DNA of 64,000 nucleotides from an uncultured Acidimicrobiaceae bacterium (GTDB lineage: Bacteria; Actinomycetota; Acidimicrobiia; Spongiisociales; UBA5794): positions 1 through 64,000 of the forward strand of contig CAMYMC010000017.1 of the NCBI GenBank assembly GCA_947259365.1. The letters are read 5' to 3'. The first letter of the stretch is position 1, and each line of letters starts with the position of its first letter. Position numbers and translations under genes: made by a program. Positions 15,227 to 24,674 of the stretch are shown here, one piece after another. The notes below the pieces were generated by a model. The model was not told the origin of the DNA, made no database searches, and saw only the letters and a list, made by a program, of their open reading frames with translations.

Positions 15227-16720
15227 TCAGTCCGCGATCCGGCAGGCGTCGTCCCCGCAGTAGACGAGCTCGAGACCGCGCTCGCGAGACATCGTTGCGA
15301 TGATCGGAGAGCCGTCGGGGTCGAAGGCCAGTGCGATGTCGTCCGCGTGGTGCCCGGTGTCGATGATCGAGTGCCGGCTGCACGTGCCGTCCTCGCAGGT
15401 CGCCAGGAAGAGAGATGGGTGTTCGGTCCAGGCGATGTGAACCCGGCCGTCGGGCCCCGTCGCCATCGCCCATTCCGAGTACATGTCGTCGATCTCGGCC
15501 AGCTCCGTGACGACAACGGTGTTGCATGCCACGTCGCCACAGGCGGCGACCACGATCGCCCCGGCCGAGGCCGACGCGCCCGGTGCAGTGCGGTCGACCT
15601 CTACGACCGCAGCGGGGGCACCACCGGGCCCGAGGGCGAGGAGCGGTCCGCGGACCGCGCCCTCGATCGGGACACTTGCGACCACGTCGATCCCTGGCCC
15701 GTCGAGTCGCGGCAGGCACTCCGGCTCGACACATTCACCGATCACGACACCCAGGTCCGTGCGGACGGCGAGGACCGGGATCCCGTCGCGCAGCGCGACG
15801 GCCAAATCGCCCAGCCACCGTTCTGGGAGGAGCTGCCACTCGGTCCGGGATGTCGCGTCCGCGGCGCACGACGGCTCGAAGCACTGCAGCAGCGACACCG
15901 TCCCATCCCCCGTATCCAGCGTGGCCACGGCGACCCGCCCGGAGGCATCCGTGGCGATCGCCGGCATGTCCGATGCCGATCCGAAGTCGTCGAGGATGGT
16001 CGGCGCGGCACAGTCCTGATCGGGACACACGACGAGCACGGGCTCGGGAGCGAAGCCACTGCGAGTCGTGTCTCCACCCCCGACCCAGAGCACCGGACCG
16101 GCGTCCGGGCGGGGCATGGAGACGCGACTCGCAGTGTTGGGGTAATCCCGTATCGACACGCTGCCGCACTCGGGGTCCGCGCAGGTGACGAGACCGACGG
16201 CCGTCTGGGTTCGCCGATAGAGCACCTGGGGCCGTCCCTTGGAATCGAGCGCCAGCGACGGCTCACCGAACTGCACCGCGGTGGCGTCCGGGTCGAGGGC
16301 CACCACACCGACAAACGAAGCAGTGGTGACCACCTCCGGTGCGGAGGTGGATGCGGTGGTCGGCATCTCGGTGACCCTGTCGTCCGGTGTCACCGACGTG
16401 GTCGGCGCCACGGTCGTCGTGATGGTCGGCTGGTCGACCACGTCCACGGTGCCGCCACGGAAGACGAGCACGGCGAGGCCCACGGTGACCAGCGCGACGG
16501 CGAATCCGCCGACGAGCGCCCACACCCACGTGCGGGTCGGCCGCGCAGGGCGGGTCCGGAGCGGGTGGCGTGTTGTGCCGGGCGCGACGGCTCCGCTTCT
16601 GGCATCGATGAGATCGAGAACGACGTCCGCGGTCATGACCGCCTCGGGCGGCTCCACGCCGGGAGGGGCCGGGTTGGCCTCCGCCATGCGGGTCCGCACG
16701 GGATCCGTGCCGGTCCTCAT
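15227..16720 (-). CDS. Membrane-anchored seven-repeat (probable beta-propeller) protein next to ECF sigma factor
   Basis: The product is 497 aa and is not recognised as a named family. Residues 1-64 are a cytoplasmic, Pro/Arg-rich segment. One transmembrane helix lies at about 65-87. A Thr/Ser/Pro-rich linker (about 95-135) is followed by seven repeats of about 50 aa, each ending in a Cys pair spaced four or five residues apart (CADPEC, CPDQDC, CFEPSC, CVEPEC, CGDVAC, CEDGTC, CGDDAC; Cys180/185 to 488/493). Repeats are preceded by a G-x-P/V-x-hydrophobic strand, which fits a seven-bladed propeller with one disulfide per blade. The ATG shares ATGA with the sigma gene stop, as an anti-sigma factor would, but there is no zinc anti-sigma HxxxCxxC motif. 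Regulator or surface sensor are both possible. Confidence 0.75.
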   Translation of the reverse strand: MRTGTDPVRTRMAEANPAPPGVEPPEAVMTADVVLDLIDARSGAVAPGTTRHPLRTRPARPTRTWVWALVGGFAVALVTVGLAVLVFRGGTVDVVDQPTITTTVAPTTSVTPDDRVTEMPTTASTSAPEVVTTASFVGVVALDPDATAVQFGEPSLALDSKGRPQVLYRRTQTAVGLVTCADPECGSVSIRDYPNTASRVSMPRPDAGPVLWVGGGDTTRSGFAPEPVLVVCPDQDCAAPTILDDFGSASDMPAIATDASGRVAVATLDTGDGTVSLLQCFEPSCAADATSRTEWQLLPERWLGDLAVALRDGIPVLAVRTDLGVVIGECVEPECLPRLDGPGIDVVASVPIEGAVRGPLLALGPGGAPAAVVEVDRTAPGASASAGAIVVAACGDVACNTVVVTELAEIDDMYSEWAMATGPDGRVHIAWTEHPSLFLATCEDGTCSRHSIIDTGHHADDIALAFDPDGSPIIATMSRERGLELVYCGDDACRIAD

Positions 16721-17283
16721 CGCCCACCTCCTTCACCTGCCGGTCGGGGATGTGCCCTCGCGCCTCGAGTCGCCCCCGTCATGCCGAGTCGCTCGGCGAG
16801 ACGATTCCGGGCCCGGCCGAGGCGCATCGTCACCGCGTGGGGTTCGATGTCGAGCACCTTCGCGATCTCGGTGTTCGTCAGTTCCTCCCACACGCTGAGG
16901 CGAAGGATCTCCCGATCGGCGGGACGGAGCCGCGCCAGCGCATCGAGCACCTCTTCGTCCTCGCTGCGACGGACCACCTGCATCTCGGGATCGGGATCCG
17001 GGCGCGGTCCGATCTGGCCGAGCCGTCCGCTGAGTCGGGCGCGGCGGCGGGCCGACCGGTTCGCGTTGCGGGTCACGTTGCGAGCGATGCCGTACAGCCA
17101 GAGCCGGGCGTCGTCCCCATCCGGCGCCTCGGCGATGCGTCGCCACACCACCAGGAAGACGTCGGCGACGGCATCGCCGACCTCGCTCACCGGGACCCTC
17201 CTGAGGCAGTAGCTCCGTATCGGCGCGAAGTGCTCGTCGTAGAGGTTTCGGAACTTCGCATTGGTCCGTGGGGAGCCGGTCAC
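16717..17283 (-). CDS. ECF-type RNA polymerase sigma factor
   Basis: The product is 188 aa. Sigma region 2 (LYDEHFAPIRSYCLRRV ... ARLWLYGIARNVTRNANR) and region 4 (LARLRPADREILRLSVWEEL, TNTEIAKVLDIEPHAVTMRL) are clear, with no region 1.1 or 3, typical of the extracytoplasmic-function group. GTG 17283 is preferred because GGAGG lies five bases upstream; GTG 17295 would add four residues. The next gene is translationally coupled and encodes a membrane protein, so the pair probably forms a signal-responsive unit. The pair is divergent from the FtsX exporter operon. Confidence 0.92.
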   Translation of the reverse strand: MTGSPRTNAKFRNLYDEHFAPIRSYCLRRVPVSEVGDAVADVFLVVWRRIAEAPDGDDARLWLYGIARNVTRNANRSARRRARLSGRLGQIGPRPDPDPEMQVVRRSEDEEVLDALARLRPADREILRLSVWEELTNTEIAKVLDIEPHAVTMRLGRARNRLAERLGMTGATRGARAHPRPAGEGGGR

Positions 17284-17500
17284 TGCTGCCTCCACCCGTC
17301 AATCCGCACACACATGTCCGGACCGCGACGCGATGTCACCACTCTGCCGGAAGCGGGACACCGGCCATAGAGGATTCTGTCCTTGCGATCGTCCCGCAAC
17401 GACAGTCCGACGACATCGATTCCGGCTCCGATCCGACCGGTAGATTGCACGCCGAGCCGAGATCGCGCACGCCGACACACAGAGAGAGGTGCTCTCGCGG
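17284..17500. other. Divergent intergenic region, sigma gene / ABC exporter
   Basis: This 217-bp spacer holds the start signals of both divergent units. Visible elements are an inverted repeat TTGCG-N7-CGCAA (17383-17399) and a plus-strand TAGATT (17441-17446) that could be a -10 box for the exporter operon, without a good -35. No gene is seen in it. The repeat might be an operator; this is only a pattern. Confidence 0.35.
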
Positions 17501-20500
17501 ATGTGGTCTGTACTGGCGGCAGCCTGGCGGATCGTCGTCCGGCGTGTGATCTCGTATCGCGTGATCCTGGCAGCCACCGAGATCACGATCCTGCTCGCGA
17601 CCGTGCTCTTGGCTGCCGGCCCCATCTACACCGAGGCCGTCACCTTCAGCGCGGTGCAAAAGACCCTCGCCGATGTCGAACCTGCCGAATCGAACGTCAC
17701 GGTCTCGGCCAGGGTCACCCGGTCGACGTACCCGGCGACCGACGACGAGGTCTCCGCCGAGGTGACACGCGTGTTCGCCCTGACCGGCGCAGACGTTCTC
17801 CGCCGGGGCACCTCGGACTCGTATGCCCTCCCGGGCCAACCCGGCGGCACCGTGACGGACGTCGCCATCTTCCGGTTCTTCGAGCAGATCGAAGACCACG
17901 TGACCGTGATCGCGGGATCGTGGCCGGTGACCGCGACCGAGCCGCACCAGATCGCCGTGTCGGAGCCTGCAGCCTCCCGGCTCCACCTGTCGGTCGGCGA
18001 CGAACTCACGCTCGCGAACCAGCGGAGCGGAGGTGGAGAGGTCACGGTCCAGGTCAGCGCGACCTTCCGCCTCGACGACCCCCGGGACCCCTTCTGGTAC
18101 GGCGACGAGCTCGACATCAACGGGATCTCGCGGGGAAGGTCGTTCACGACGTACGGTCCGCTGGTGGCGCCCCGTAGCACGTTCCTCGACGCGCTGACGC
18201 CCCTGGACTCGGAGCTCGAATGGCGGGTCTACCCCGCCCATGAACACCTGGAGGTCGCCGCGATCCCCGAGTTCAGGAGTCGGATCGCCGGGCTCGAAGA
18301 CGTGCTGAACCGAGGCCGGCAGCCGGGAGAGCGGATGGGGGTCGACACCGGCCTGACCCGAATCCTCAGCGACACCGAACGTTCGTTGCTGGTGACCCGA
18401 TCGACGGTGCTCATCCTGACGCTCCAGTTCTCACTCCTCGCCGGCTACGCATTGGTGCTCACCGCCCGCCTGCTCGCGGACAGCCGGCGGAATGAGATCG
18501 AGCTCATGAGGTCCCGCGGCGGGGCCAGCGGCCAAGTCGTCGCGATGGCCGTCATGGAAGGCGCACTGCTCACGGTGCCGGCGGCCATCGCCGCCCCGGC
18601 CCTGGCATCCACCCTCCTGCGGGCGTTCAATCACGTCGGACCGCTGGCCGCCATCGGCCTCACGATCGATCCGGTAGCGAACCTCCCGAGCTACCTGCTC
18701 GCGGGAGCCGCAGCCGCGGCCTGCCTGACCGCGTTGGTGCTTCCGGCCTTCGGAACCGCGCGGGCGTTCGGGAACATCAGCGCCCGGCGAGCGCGACAGG
18801 AATCGAAGAGCCTGGTCCAGAGAGCCGGACTCGATCTGGTGCTGCTCGGTCTCGCCGGAATCGCCCTCTGGCAACTCCACCGCTACGGAACGCCGCTCAC
18901 GAACACCATTCAGGGTGGGCTCGACTTCGACCCGCTGCTGGTGACGGCGCCTGCGCTCGGGATGTTGGCGGGTGCCGTCGCCGCGTTGCGCTCCCTGCCG
19001 CTCTTGTCCCGTGCTGCCGATGCGGCGACCAGCGGGAGCACGATGGTGATCCCCGTTCTCGGAACCTGGCAGCTGGCGAGAAGACCACGCCGGTACGCCC
19101 GCGCCGCCCTCTTCCTGACGCTCGCCACGGCCACCGGGATCTTTGCCATCGCCTACGCGGGCACGTGGCGCACGTCGCAAGCCCACCAGGCGGCCTTCGA
19201 GATCGGCACCGACGTCCGCGACGATCCGGCTGCCCGCCTGGGCTCCGGGTTCCCGGTGCAGGCACTGCGCGATGCCTACGACGACATCCCCGGTTTCATC
19301 GACGCAGTGCCGGTTCTCCGGCAATCCGGAGCACTCCCCGGATCGACCTCCACGGTGCGGTTCGTCATCCTCGACGCCGCTCGGGCCGGCGATGCGGTGG
19401 CATTTCGTCCCGACCTCGCCGATGTCACGATCGGAGAGCTGATGACCCGGCTGGCCGAAGCTCGATTCGAGCCGGCAGGCGCGCCGCTTCCGGGAGAGCC
19501 CGAGCGAATCGCCCTCGACGTCACCTTCCGGGTGGAGCCGCTGGGACCGGAGGTCACCCTCCCGCAGCGGGTGCGTCCTTCGCGTGTCGAGTTCGCTCCG
19601 CGTCTTCGGGCTGTCCTCGTCGATGGCGACGGCCAGGTCTTCCGGGTCGACCTCGGCCCCGTGACCGAATCGGACGAGCCGGTGAGCATGATCGCGGACC
19701 TGGGTCTCGCCTTCGAGAGCCTCGGCCGCCTCCGTCCCGCGTACCCCCTCTCCATCGCCGGGATCGAGCTCAGATCCGACACGCCCGAAGAGGTGACGCG
19801 ACAGGCCACCCTGGTCCTGAGCAGCATCCAAGTGAGTCCGGACCGAGATGGGTCCCGCTGGCAGCCGGTCCCGGTCGATCTCGACCCCGATTCGTGGACC
19901 TCGGAACTGGCAGAGCCGCGGTTCCAGGTCGACCGTCCGGGAGTCTCCTTCCTCCCGGCCCGGCCGGGCAGCTTGGCCTTGAGGTTGATCTCCGGCGCCA
20001 CCGCCGGGGACGTGGCCTTACCGGCGTTCTTCCTCTTGCGACCGGCCGGGGACGCGGTTTCGGGGCCCTTGCCGTTGCTGATGTCGGCCGATCTGATGGA
20101 GGAGGCGGGGCTGGAGCTGGGAGACGGGGTGTCCCTCGGCTCCCTTCCGGGTTTCGACGGCACCGGCGTGATCGTGGGCGTCGTCGACGAGTTCCCAACG
20201 GTTCACCCGGATCGGGGCGAGCCCGTGGTCCTGGATTACCAGAGCTTCCTCGCCGCCCGACTCGGGCCCGGCGCGAGCACACCACTCCCCGACGAGATGT
20301 GGCTCAGCATCGACGAAGGGTCCGCGGAGGAGGCGCTTTCCGTCTTGGTGGCGCCGCCGTTCTCGACGACGGCGACGCTGAGTCGCACCGCACGCGAAGC
20401 GACGCTCGAAGCCGATCCCGTTGCCAGAGGCAGCATCGGGTCGTTGCTCCTCGGGTTCGCCGCCGCTGCCGCGCTCGCCGGCCTCGGGTTCGCCGTCAAC

Positions 20501-20854
20501 GCTGCGATGTCGATGCGAGAGCGCCAGGTCGAGTTCGCATTGCTGCGTGCCGCAGGTCTGTCGCAACGACAGCTCGTGGCTTGGCTGGCGTTCGAAAACG
20601 GCATCCTGGTCGCGTTCGGCGTGCTGGCAGGCACCGCCCTCGGCTTGCTCCTGTCCTGGCTGGTGCTGCCGCTGGTCACGATCACGCAGAGCGCGGCGCA
20701 GGTGGTGCCCGATCTCGTCGTCGTCTACCCGTGGCCGGCGATCCTGTGGATCGGCGTGGGGTCGGCCGCGGTCCTCCTCGTCAGCGTCGCGTTGCTCTCG
20801 GCAACCGCACGCCGCATGCGGCTCGGCACTCTCCTTCGACTCGGGACCGGATGA
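17501..20854 (+). CDS. Large FtsX-family ABC transporter permease (first)
   Basis: The product is 1117 aa, far larger than a MacB/LolC permease (about 400). An N-terminal helix (about 15-50) is followed by a large extracytoplasmic segment. A first FtsX domain (about 285-430) contains ARLLADSRRNEIELMRSRGG. Further helices and a second long extracytoplasmic region follow. A C-terminal FtsX domain (about 980-1117) contains MSMRERQVEFALLRAAGLSQ. This duplicated layout resembles actinobacterial permeases that move lipids or peptides by mechanotransmission; the substrate is unknown. The start is ATG 17501, eight bases after GAGGTG; GTG 17489 in frame is an alternative. Its stop overlaps the next start (ATGA). 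Confidence 0.88.
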   Translation: MWSVLAAAWRIVVRRVISYRVILAATEITILLATVLLAAGPIYTEAVTFSAVQKTLADVEPAESNVTVSARVTRSTYPATDDEVSAEVTRVFALTGADVLRRGTSDSYALPGQPGGTVTDVAIFRFFEQIEDHVTVIAGSWPVTATEPHQIAVSEPAASRLHLSVGDELTLANQRSGGGEVTVQVSATFRLDDPRDPFWYGDELDINGISRGRSFTTYGPLVAPRSTFLDALTPLDSELEWRVYPAHEHLEVAAIPEFRSRIAGLEDVLNRGRQPGERMGVDTGLTRILSDTERSLLVTRSTVLILTLQFSLLAGYALVLTARLLADSRRNEIELMRSRGGASGQVVAMAVMEGALLTVPAAIAAPALASTLLRAFNHVGPLAAIGLTIDPVANLPSYLLAGAAAAACLTALVLPAFGTARAFGNISARRARQESKSLVQRAGLDLVLLGLAGIALWQLHRYGTPLTNTIQGGLDFDPLLVTAPALGMLAGAVAALRSLPLLSRAADAATSGSTMVIPVLGTWQLARRPRRYARAALFLTLATATGIFAIAYAGTWRTSQAHQAAFEIGTDVRDDPAARLGSGFPVQALRDAYDDIPGFIDAVPVLRQSGALPGSTSTVRFVILDAARAGDAVAFRPDLADVTIGELMTRLAEARFEPAGAPLPGEPERIALDVTFRVEPLGPEVTLPQRVRPSRVEFAPRLRAVLVDGDGQVFRVDLGPVTESDEPVSMIADLGLAFESLGRLRPAYPLSIAGIELRSDTPEEVTRQATLVLSSIQVSPDRDGSRWQPVPVDLDPDSWTSELAEPRFQVDRPGVSFLPARPGSLALRLISGATAGDVALPAFFLLRPAGDAVSGPLPLLMSADLMEEAGLELGDGVSLGSLPGFDGTGVIVGVVDEFPTVHPDRGEPVVLDYQSFLAARLGPGASTPLPDEMWLSIDEGSAEEALSVLVAPPFSTTATLSRTAREATLEADPVARGSIGSLLLGFAAAAALAGLGFAVNAAMSMRERQVEFALLRAAGLSQRQLVAWLAFENGILVAFGVLAGTALGLLLSWLVLPLVTITQSAAQVVPDLVVVYPWPAILWIGVGSAAVLLVSVALLSATARRMRLGTLLRLGTG

Positions 20855-23715
20855 CGATGAAGGAGCACCTCGCGACGCCGTACAACGTCCTCACGCTCAC
20901 GAGGTTGAACCTGCGTCGATGGCGGACGGACGGTGCAGCGCCGTGGGTGACGCTCGGCGTCGTCCTGGTTGCCGCGTTTCTCATCGCCGCGCTGCCTCGG
21001 TTCGTCAACGGTGCCTCGGACCGAGCGATCGCCGCAGCCCTGGAGAAGAGCACGGCGCGGAACCGCAACATCGGTATCGAGCAGGCCATGCGGATTCCGC
21101 CGGGCCCGGCGGATACAGTCTTCGCCGGGGTGTCGAACCGGGGAGCCGACCTCCGGGGCGGGCTCGCGCCCTCGATCGAGGGGATCATCGACGTTCAGCG
21201 TCACGTCGTCGATTCCCCGATGTTCCAGATCTCACCCATGCCTGGCGAAGACGACGACGGGCCGCTCTTGCGCTTCTTGCGCTTCCGGCACCAGGATGGG
21301 ATCGAGGACAGGATTCGGCTCGTCGAGGGCACACTGCCCGCACCCGCCGACCCGGTAACGGTGAGCCTCGACGGGGAGAACGCTCCCACGACGGTCCCCG
21401 TCCATCAAGCCGCCATCACCGCCGCGACATCGGAGACCATCGGACTGCAGGTGGGGAGCAGGGCCCTGCTCGCACCCCAACGTGACGACCCGCTGACCGC
21501 CGGAGTTCCGTCACGCGAGCTCGAGTACCGCCTCGTCGTCGAGATCTCCGGGATCATCGAGATCACCGAGCCGGACGCGGAGTACTGGTACAGCGACGAG
21601 CGACTGCATCGGCCGTTCACCGTCAGTGACCCGACCTCGCTCGATCCGGTGGCTCCGGTCTTCGCGATGGCACTGATGGCGGGGGACGACTACCCGCGAC
21701 TGCTGGAACGCACCCGACCGTCGCTGTGGAGCTACGGCTGGAGGTTCTTCGTGGATGCCGCGCGCCTCGACTCGAGCCGGATCGAAGCAGTCGAACGTGA
21801 TCTACGCGATCTCGAGCTCCGCCTGGGGTCGAGCGCGTTTGCCCGGATCGACGAACCCCGCCTCCGCACCGGCCTGGACGGGATCTTCGACCGCTACCGG
21901 AGCCAGCGGCGGCTGGCCGTCTCCGCGTTGTCGATCGCCGTGGCCGCACTCATCGTGCTCGCCGTGGCGGTCGTCGCCCTGCTCGGCGTCTTGACGGCGA
22001 ATCGGCGCCGCGACGCCATCCTCCTCGCGCGCAGCCGCGGCGCGTCGTCACGCCAACTCGCCGCGGCGCGCATCCTCGAGGGCTTCGTGCTGTTTCTACC
22101 GGCGGCGGTCGCCGGCGTTCTGGCATCGATTCTGATCTCGGACGCTCGCGGCCCGGCCCACACGTGGGCCGTCGGCGCCGGGGTTGCCGCTGCGATCGCG
22201 CTCATCGTGACCGTCCTCGCCGCGCCGACGTACCGTGGTGATCTGCGTCGGCTCCTCTCAGGAGAAGGAGCAGCCCAACGAGGGGAGGTCCGTCGTCTCG
22301 TCGTCGAGGCGGCGGTGGCGATCGCTGCAGTCGTCGGATTGGTGCTGCTGCGGCGCCGCGGCCTCGGTGTCGACGAACGGGGACCCGAAGGAAGCTTCGA
22401 CCCGTTTCTCGCCGCAGTCCCCGTCCTGGCCGGAATCGCCGCAGCGTTGTTCATGCTGCGTCTGTACCCATTGCCGCTTCGTTGGGTTGGGTGGCTCGCG
22501 TCGCGACGACGCGCCGCCGTCGGCTTCGTGGGATTCCGTCGCCTCGTCGACCAACCGCCCACGGCTCGCCTTCCTCTTCCGACGATGCTCGTCGCGGTCG
22601 GAATCGCCGTGTTCGCAGTCGTCCTCGTCGATTCGATCGCAGCGGGAAGAGAGGACGCAGCCTGGCAAGAGGTTGGGGCCGACTTCAGACTCGAATCGTT
22701 CACAGCGAATGAGCCTCTCTCCGAACTCGCGGACGTCTCGATCGTCCCCTCGGTCGAGGCAACGGCCGACGCCACCTTGCTCGACGCTCGGCTCGATCGG
22801 GCCGATGGACGGCTGGTGACGATCCCGGTGTTGGCTCTCGAGGTCGCCGAGTACCAGACCGTCGTCGTCGGCACCGGGGCCGATCCCGAGCTGCCTCGCC
22901 CGGTGCTGGCGGAACTGGCGAGCGACGGCGTCAGGACCCCCGAGAACGCCGTTCCCTCCATCGTGTCGGTCGCGTGGCCGACGGCTCCGAGCCCACGCCA
23001 GGGCGAGGTCTTCACGCTCGTCGTCGGCAGGGACCCGGTCGTGGCCAGGGTGAGCGATGTGCGCAGCTCTTTCCCCGGCCTCGAGCCGGGCCAGCCTTTC
23101 GTCGTGCTGGCACGGTCGAGCTTGGACGCCGTGACGCCGTCGACAGAGCTGCCGGTGACCCGGCGCTACATTCGCGCCCCCGACACTGCGGCCGCGGAAT
23201 TGCAGACCGCAGTGCGGTCTCAGTCGCTCGGCTCACGACTCGTCTCGCGTCGCGACCTCGTCGCAGACCGGGTCGAAGCTCCTCTGGTCGCAGCCGTCGA
23301 CAATGGCTATCGGGGCACCGTCGCGCTCGCCGCAGTCCTCGCGGTGTTGTCTGCACTCGCCGCGATCGCGCTCACGGCAGCGGATCGATCCCGAGACTTC
23401 GGCTATCTGCGGACCCTGGGACTGTCACCGGCCCAAGTCCAGATCTTGACCACCATCGAACAGCTCACCCCGGCCGCCGCGGCGACCGGCGCCGGTGTGG
23501 CCTTCGGCCTCGCCCTGGCGTGGCTCGTTCGGCCCGCGCTCGACCTTGCGCCATTCACCGGAGCGGCGATTCCCGTCCAAGTGGTCGTCGCCTGGCCGCA
23601 GGTGCTCCTCGCCGCCGCCGCCGTGCTCGCGACCGTGACGGTCGCCACGGCGATCTACAGTGCTCGCACCCGCCGGGCAAGCCTGGGCGACGTGCTCCGC
23701 AGGGGGGACCGCTGA
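20851..23715 (+). CDS. Large FtsX-family ABC transporter permease (second)
   Basis: The product is 954 aa, a diverged paralogue in layout of the upstream permease. It has an N-terminal helix (about 28-50), a long extracytoplasmic domain, an FtsX domain (about 350-460) with LLARSRGASSRQLAAARILEG, a second extracytoplasmic domain, and a C-terminal FtsX domain (about 840-954) with SRDFGYLRTLGLSPAQVQIL. The two permeases are different enough to be partners in a heterodimer, not recent copies. The start is ATG 20851 within ATGA of the previous stop. The next gene starts one base into this stop (TGATG). Confidence 0.88.
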   Translation: MTMKEHLATPYNVLTLTRLNLRRWRTDGAAPWVTLGVVLVAAFLIAALPRFVNGASDRAIAAALEKSTARNRNIGIEQAMRIPPGPADTVFAGVSNRGADLRGGLAPSIEGIIDVQRHVVDSPMFQISPMPGEDDDGPLLRFLRFRHQDGIEDRIRLVEGTLPAPADPVTVSLDGENAPTTVPVHQAAITAATSETIGLQVGSRALLAPQRDDPLTAGVPSRELEYRLVVEISGIIEITEPDAEYWYSDERLHRPFTVSDPTSLDPVAPVFAMALMAGDDYPRLLERTRPSLWSYGWRFFVDAARLDSSRIEAVERDLRDLELRLGSSAFARIDEPRLRTGLDGIFDRYRSQRRLAVSALSIAVAALIVLAVAVVALLGVLTANRRRDAILLARSRGASSRQLAAARILEGFVLFLPAAVAGVLASILISDARGPAHTWAVGAGVAAAIALIVTVLAAPTYRGDLRRLLSGEGAAQRGEVRRLVVEAAVAIAAVVGLVLLRRRGLGVDERGPEGSFDPFLAAVPVLAGIAAALFMLRLYPLPLRWVGWLASRRRAAVGFVGFRRLVDQPPTARLPLPTMLVAVGIAVFAVVLVDSIAAGREDAAWQEVGADFRLESFTANEPLSELADVSIVPSVEATADATLLDARLDRADGRLVTIPVLALEVAEYQTVVVGTGADPELPRPVLAELASDGVRTPENAVPSIVSVAWPTAPSPRQGEVFTLVVGRDPVVARVSDVRSSFPGLEPGQPFVVLARSSLDAVTPSTELPVTRRYIRAPDTAAAELQTAVRSQSLGSRLVSRRDLVADRVEAPLVAAVDNGYRGTVALAAVLAVLSALAAIALTAADRSRDFGYLRTLGLSPAQVQILTTIEQLTPAAAATGAGVAFGLALAWLVRPALDLAPFTGAAIPVQVVVAWPQVLLAAAAVLATVTVATAIYSARTRRASLGDVLRRGDR

Positions 23716-24674
23716 TGACAGACGCACCGCGATTCTGGGAGCTACAGGAGGCGAAGGGGGATCGCCGGAGCTTCGGTGCCGACTCGATGATCGTGTGTGA
23801 CAACCTGGTGAAGATCTACCAGGTTGTCGACATCCAGGTCGTCGCGCTCCAGGGCTTGGATCTGCTCGTTGCTCCCGGTGAGTTCATCGCGATCGTCGGA
23901 GCATCCGGCAGCGGCAAGTCGACGCTGCTGAACATCCTCGGCGGGCTCGACACCCCATCCGCCGGCGAGGCGATCGTGGCCGGGTACCCGCTCGTCGGCA
24001 TGTCGAGCGAGAGCAAGACCCTCTACCGTCGCCACATCATCGGGTTCGTCTGGCAACAAGCCGCCAGGAACCTCTTCCCCTACCTCTCCGCGCTGGAGAA
24101 CGTCGAGATGTCGATGATCCTCGCGGGGACGTCGCGGCGTCAGCGAGTCGCCGCCGCCGAGGACCTCCTGGAGCTGGTGGGTCTCGCCGACCGGCGGAGC
24201 CATCGACCCGACCAGCTCTCCGGGGGTGAACAGCAGCGGGTCGCCATCGCGGTCGCGCTCGCCAACGACCCCTCCGTTCTCCTCGCCGACGAGCCGACGG
24301 GTGAGCTCGACACGACAACGTCTTCCGAGGTCTTCCAGGTGCTTCGCGACGTGAATACGGAGCGATCCGTCACGATCGTCGTCGTAACGCACGATCCGCT
24401 CGTGGACGAGCACGTGAACAGGACCGTGGCGATTCGCGACGGCCGGACCAGCACGGAAACGCTGCGGACCAGGATCGATCGCCCCGGCGAAGCGGCCGCG
24501 ACCGAGGAGTACGTGGTTCTCGATCGGGTCGGCCGTCTCCAGCTGCCCGAGCACTACGTCGATGCGCTGCATCTCGAGCGCCGGGTTCGCCTGACCCTGG
24601 ACGACGATCACGCCAGCGTGTGGCCGGATCGCGCCAGCGACCCGGACACCGACGAGGGGGAGGAAGAGGAGTGA
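23715..24674 (+). CDS. ABC transporter ATP-binding protein, MacB/LolD type, with C-terminal extension
   Basis: The product is 319 aa. It has Walker A GASGSGKST, signature LSGGEQQR, Walker B VLLADEP and H-loop VVTHD, all intact. It drives the FtsX permeases encoded just upstream. Compared with LolD/MacB ATPases (about 230 aa) it has an N-terminal extension of about 25 aa and an acidic C-terminal extension of about 70 aa (ending [11 protein letters not shown]). The extension may regulate or dock the ATPase; its function is unknown. ATG 23715 overlaps the permease stop by one base. Confidence 0.93.
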   Translation: MTDAPRFWELQEAKGDRRSFGADSMIVCDNLVKIYQVVDIQVVALQGLDLLVAPGEFIAIVGASGSGKSTLLNILGGLDTPSAGEAIVAGYPLVGMSSESKTLYRRHIIGFVWQQAARNLFPYLSALENVEMSMILAGTSRRQRVAAAEDLLELVGLADRRSHRPDQLSGGEQQRVAIAVALANDPSVLLADEPTGELDTTTSSEVFQVLRDVNTERSVTIVVVTHDPLVDEHVNRTVAIRDGRTSTETLRTRIDRPGEAAATEEYVVLDRVGRLQLPEHYVDALHLERRVRLTLDDDHASVWPDRASDPDTDEGEEEE

